From NCBI GenBank assembly GCA_030220185.1, contig JASPKZ010007797.1, positions 2,152,001-2,216,000 on the forward strand: a stretch of 64,000 bases of DNA, written 5' to 3'. Under the pieces are notes generated by a model. That model was not told the origin of the DNA, searched no databases, and saw only the letters and a list, made by a program, of their open reading frames with translations. Both the position numbers and the translations under genes were made by a program. Position 1 is the first letter of the stretch. Each line of letters starts with the position of its first letter. Shown in pieces: positions 63,457 to 64,000 of the stretch. This stretch comes from Diploptera punctata. Taxonomy: Eukaryota > Arthropoda > Insecta > Blattodea > Blaberidae.

Positions 63457-64000
63457 TTCTATAAGTAGTAACATGAATTGCTGTCAAGAAGTAAAGCAGA
63501 GTATAGCAATGGCAAAAGAAGCTTTTAACAAGAAGAGACCCATTTTCTGCGGACCTTTGGCAAAAGAATTACGGAAGAGGCTAGTGAAGTGCTTTGTGTG
63601 GAGTGTAGCATTGTATGGCGTAGAGAGTTGGATATTACGACGGAATTAGGAAAAGCGATTGGAAGCTATTGAGATGTGAATATGGAGAAAGATGGAGCGT
63701 ATAAAATGGACAGACAAAATAAAAAATAAAAATGTGCTAGACAGAGTGGGTGAAGGAAGAAAAAATGCTGGAACTCATCAAGAAGAGGAAAGCAAATTGG
63801 ATTGGCCACTAGCTAAGAATACTACTGCCTGCTAATGGATGCCCTAGAAGGAATGGTCAACGGAAAGAAGGTTAGAAGCAGAAAAAGACATCACATAATA
63901 TACAATATTAAAATAAATGGTTTGTATGCGGATGCAAAAAGGAAGGCTGAGTTAAGGAAAGAGTGGAGAATGCTGAGTTTGCAGTAAAATACCTGCTTTT

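Larger units (their letters stand above)
62630..64000 (+). mobile_element. LX LINE interrupted by a compound insert
   Basis: 62630-62670 ends in CTTCAAATACTTGGGTTGTA, and 63457 resumes AGTAGTAACATGAATTGC. In the uninterrupted LX copy at 33215-33260 these join as GGTTGTACTATCAGTAGTAAC. The right part encodes FVWSVALYGVESWILRRN and the GKK(V)R region and reaches the GCAGTAAAATACCTGC tail at the window edge. Confidence 0.8.

Overview
The window looks like nuclear, intergenic DNA from an insect. It is AT-rich, dense in microsatellites, and packed with decayed non-LTR retrotransposons (LINEs), tRNA-derived SINEs and Helitrons. I find no convincing host gene, no rRNA, no CRISPR array and no bacterial operon. 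The dominant family is an RTE-type LINE ('RTE-1' here). From memory its conserved C-terminal motif (GRPRMRWENN) is very common in cockroach and termite predictions, so Blattodea (perhaps Periplaneta) is my guess; this is inference.

Layout. 0-6 kb: a LINE inserted in a CTT microsatellite, a SINE-like tail, a Helitron with exact termini (1267-2234), and a full-length 3.24-kb RTE-1 on the minus strand with a 16-bp target-site duplication (2447-5683). 6-16 kb: LINE ends, two copies of a non-coding repeat (R1) and long AAT arrays. 16-25 kb: Helitrons invaded by LINEs, a 643-bp composite 'G-F' element with its own target-site duplication, and a 221-bp palindrome. 25-32 kb: several SINE-A copies, and a LINE 3' UTR split by a chimeric Helitron. 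32-41 kb: LINE-X copies, a GC-rich 478-bp insert, head-to-tail Helitrons, and a tandem duplication carrying SINE-A. 41-50 kb: a jockey-like LINE, another complete Helitron, a 658-bp CATA array and a frameshifted LINE (LZ). 50-64 kb: RTE-1 copies, SINE-in-SINE and LINE-in-LINE nests, and an 1.8-kb transposon with 33-bp inverted repeats, flanking TTAA and a broken transposase-like gene (54395-56196).

How the elements relate. SINE-A (at least 11 copies) ends in the same tail and hairpin as LINE-X, which suggests that SINE-A borrows the LINE-X retrotransposition machinery. Paralogous copies within the window act as empty sites and prove several nested insertions. All protein-coding signal I can support belongs to mobile elements. 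Two short exceptions of uncertain nature are a MADF-like exon (30868-30993) and a BED-finger-like peptide (28612-28731).

Family names (RTE-1, LX, LF, LE, LV, LW, LM, LS, L0, LZ, SINE-A to SINE-F, T1, R1-R3, Q) are local labels used only in this report. Boundaries without a target-site duplication are approximate.
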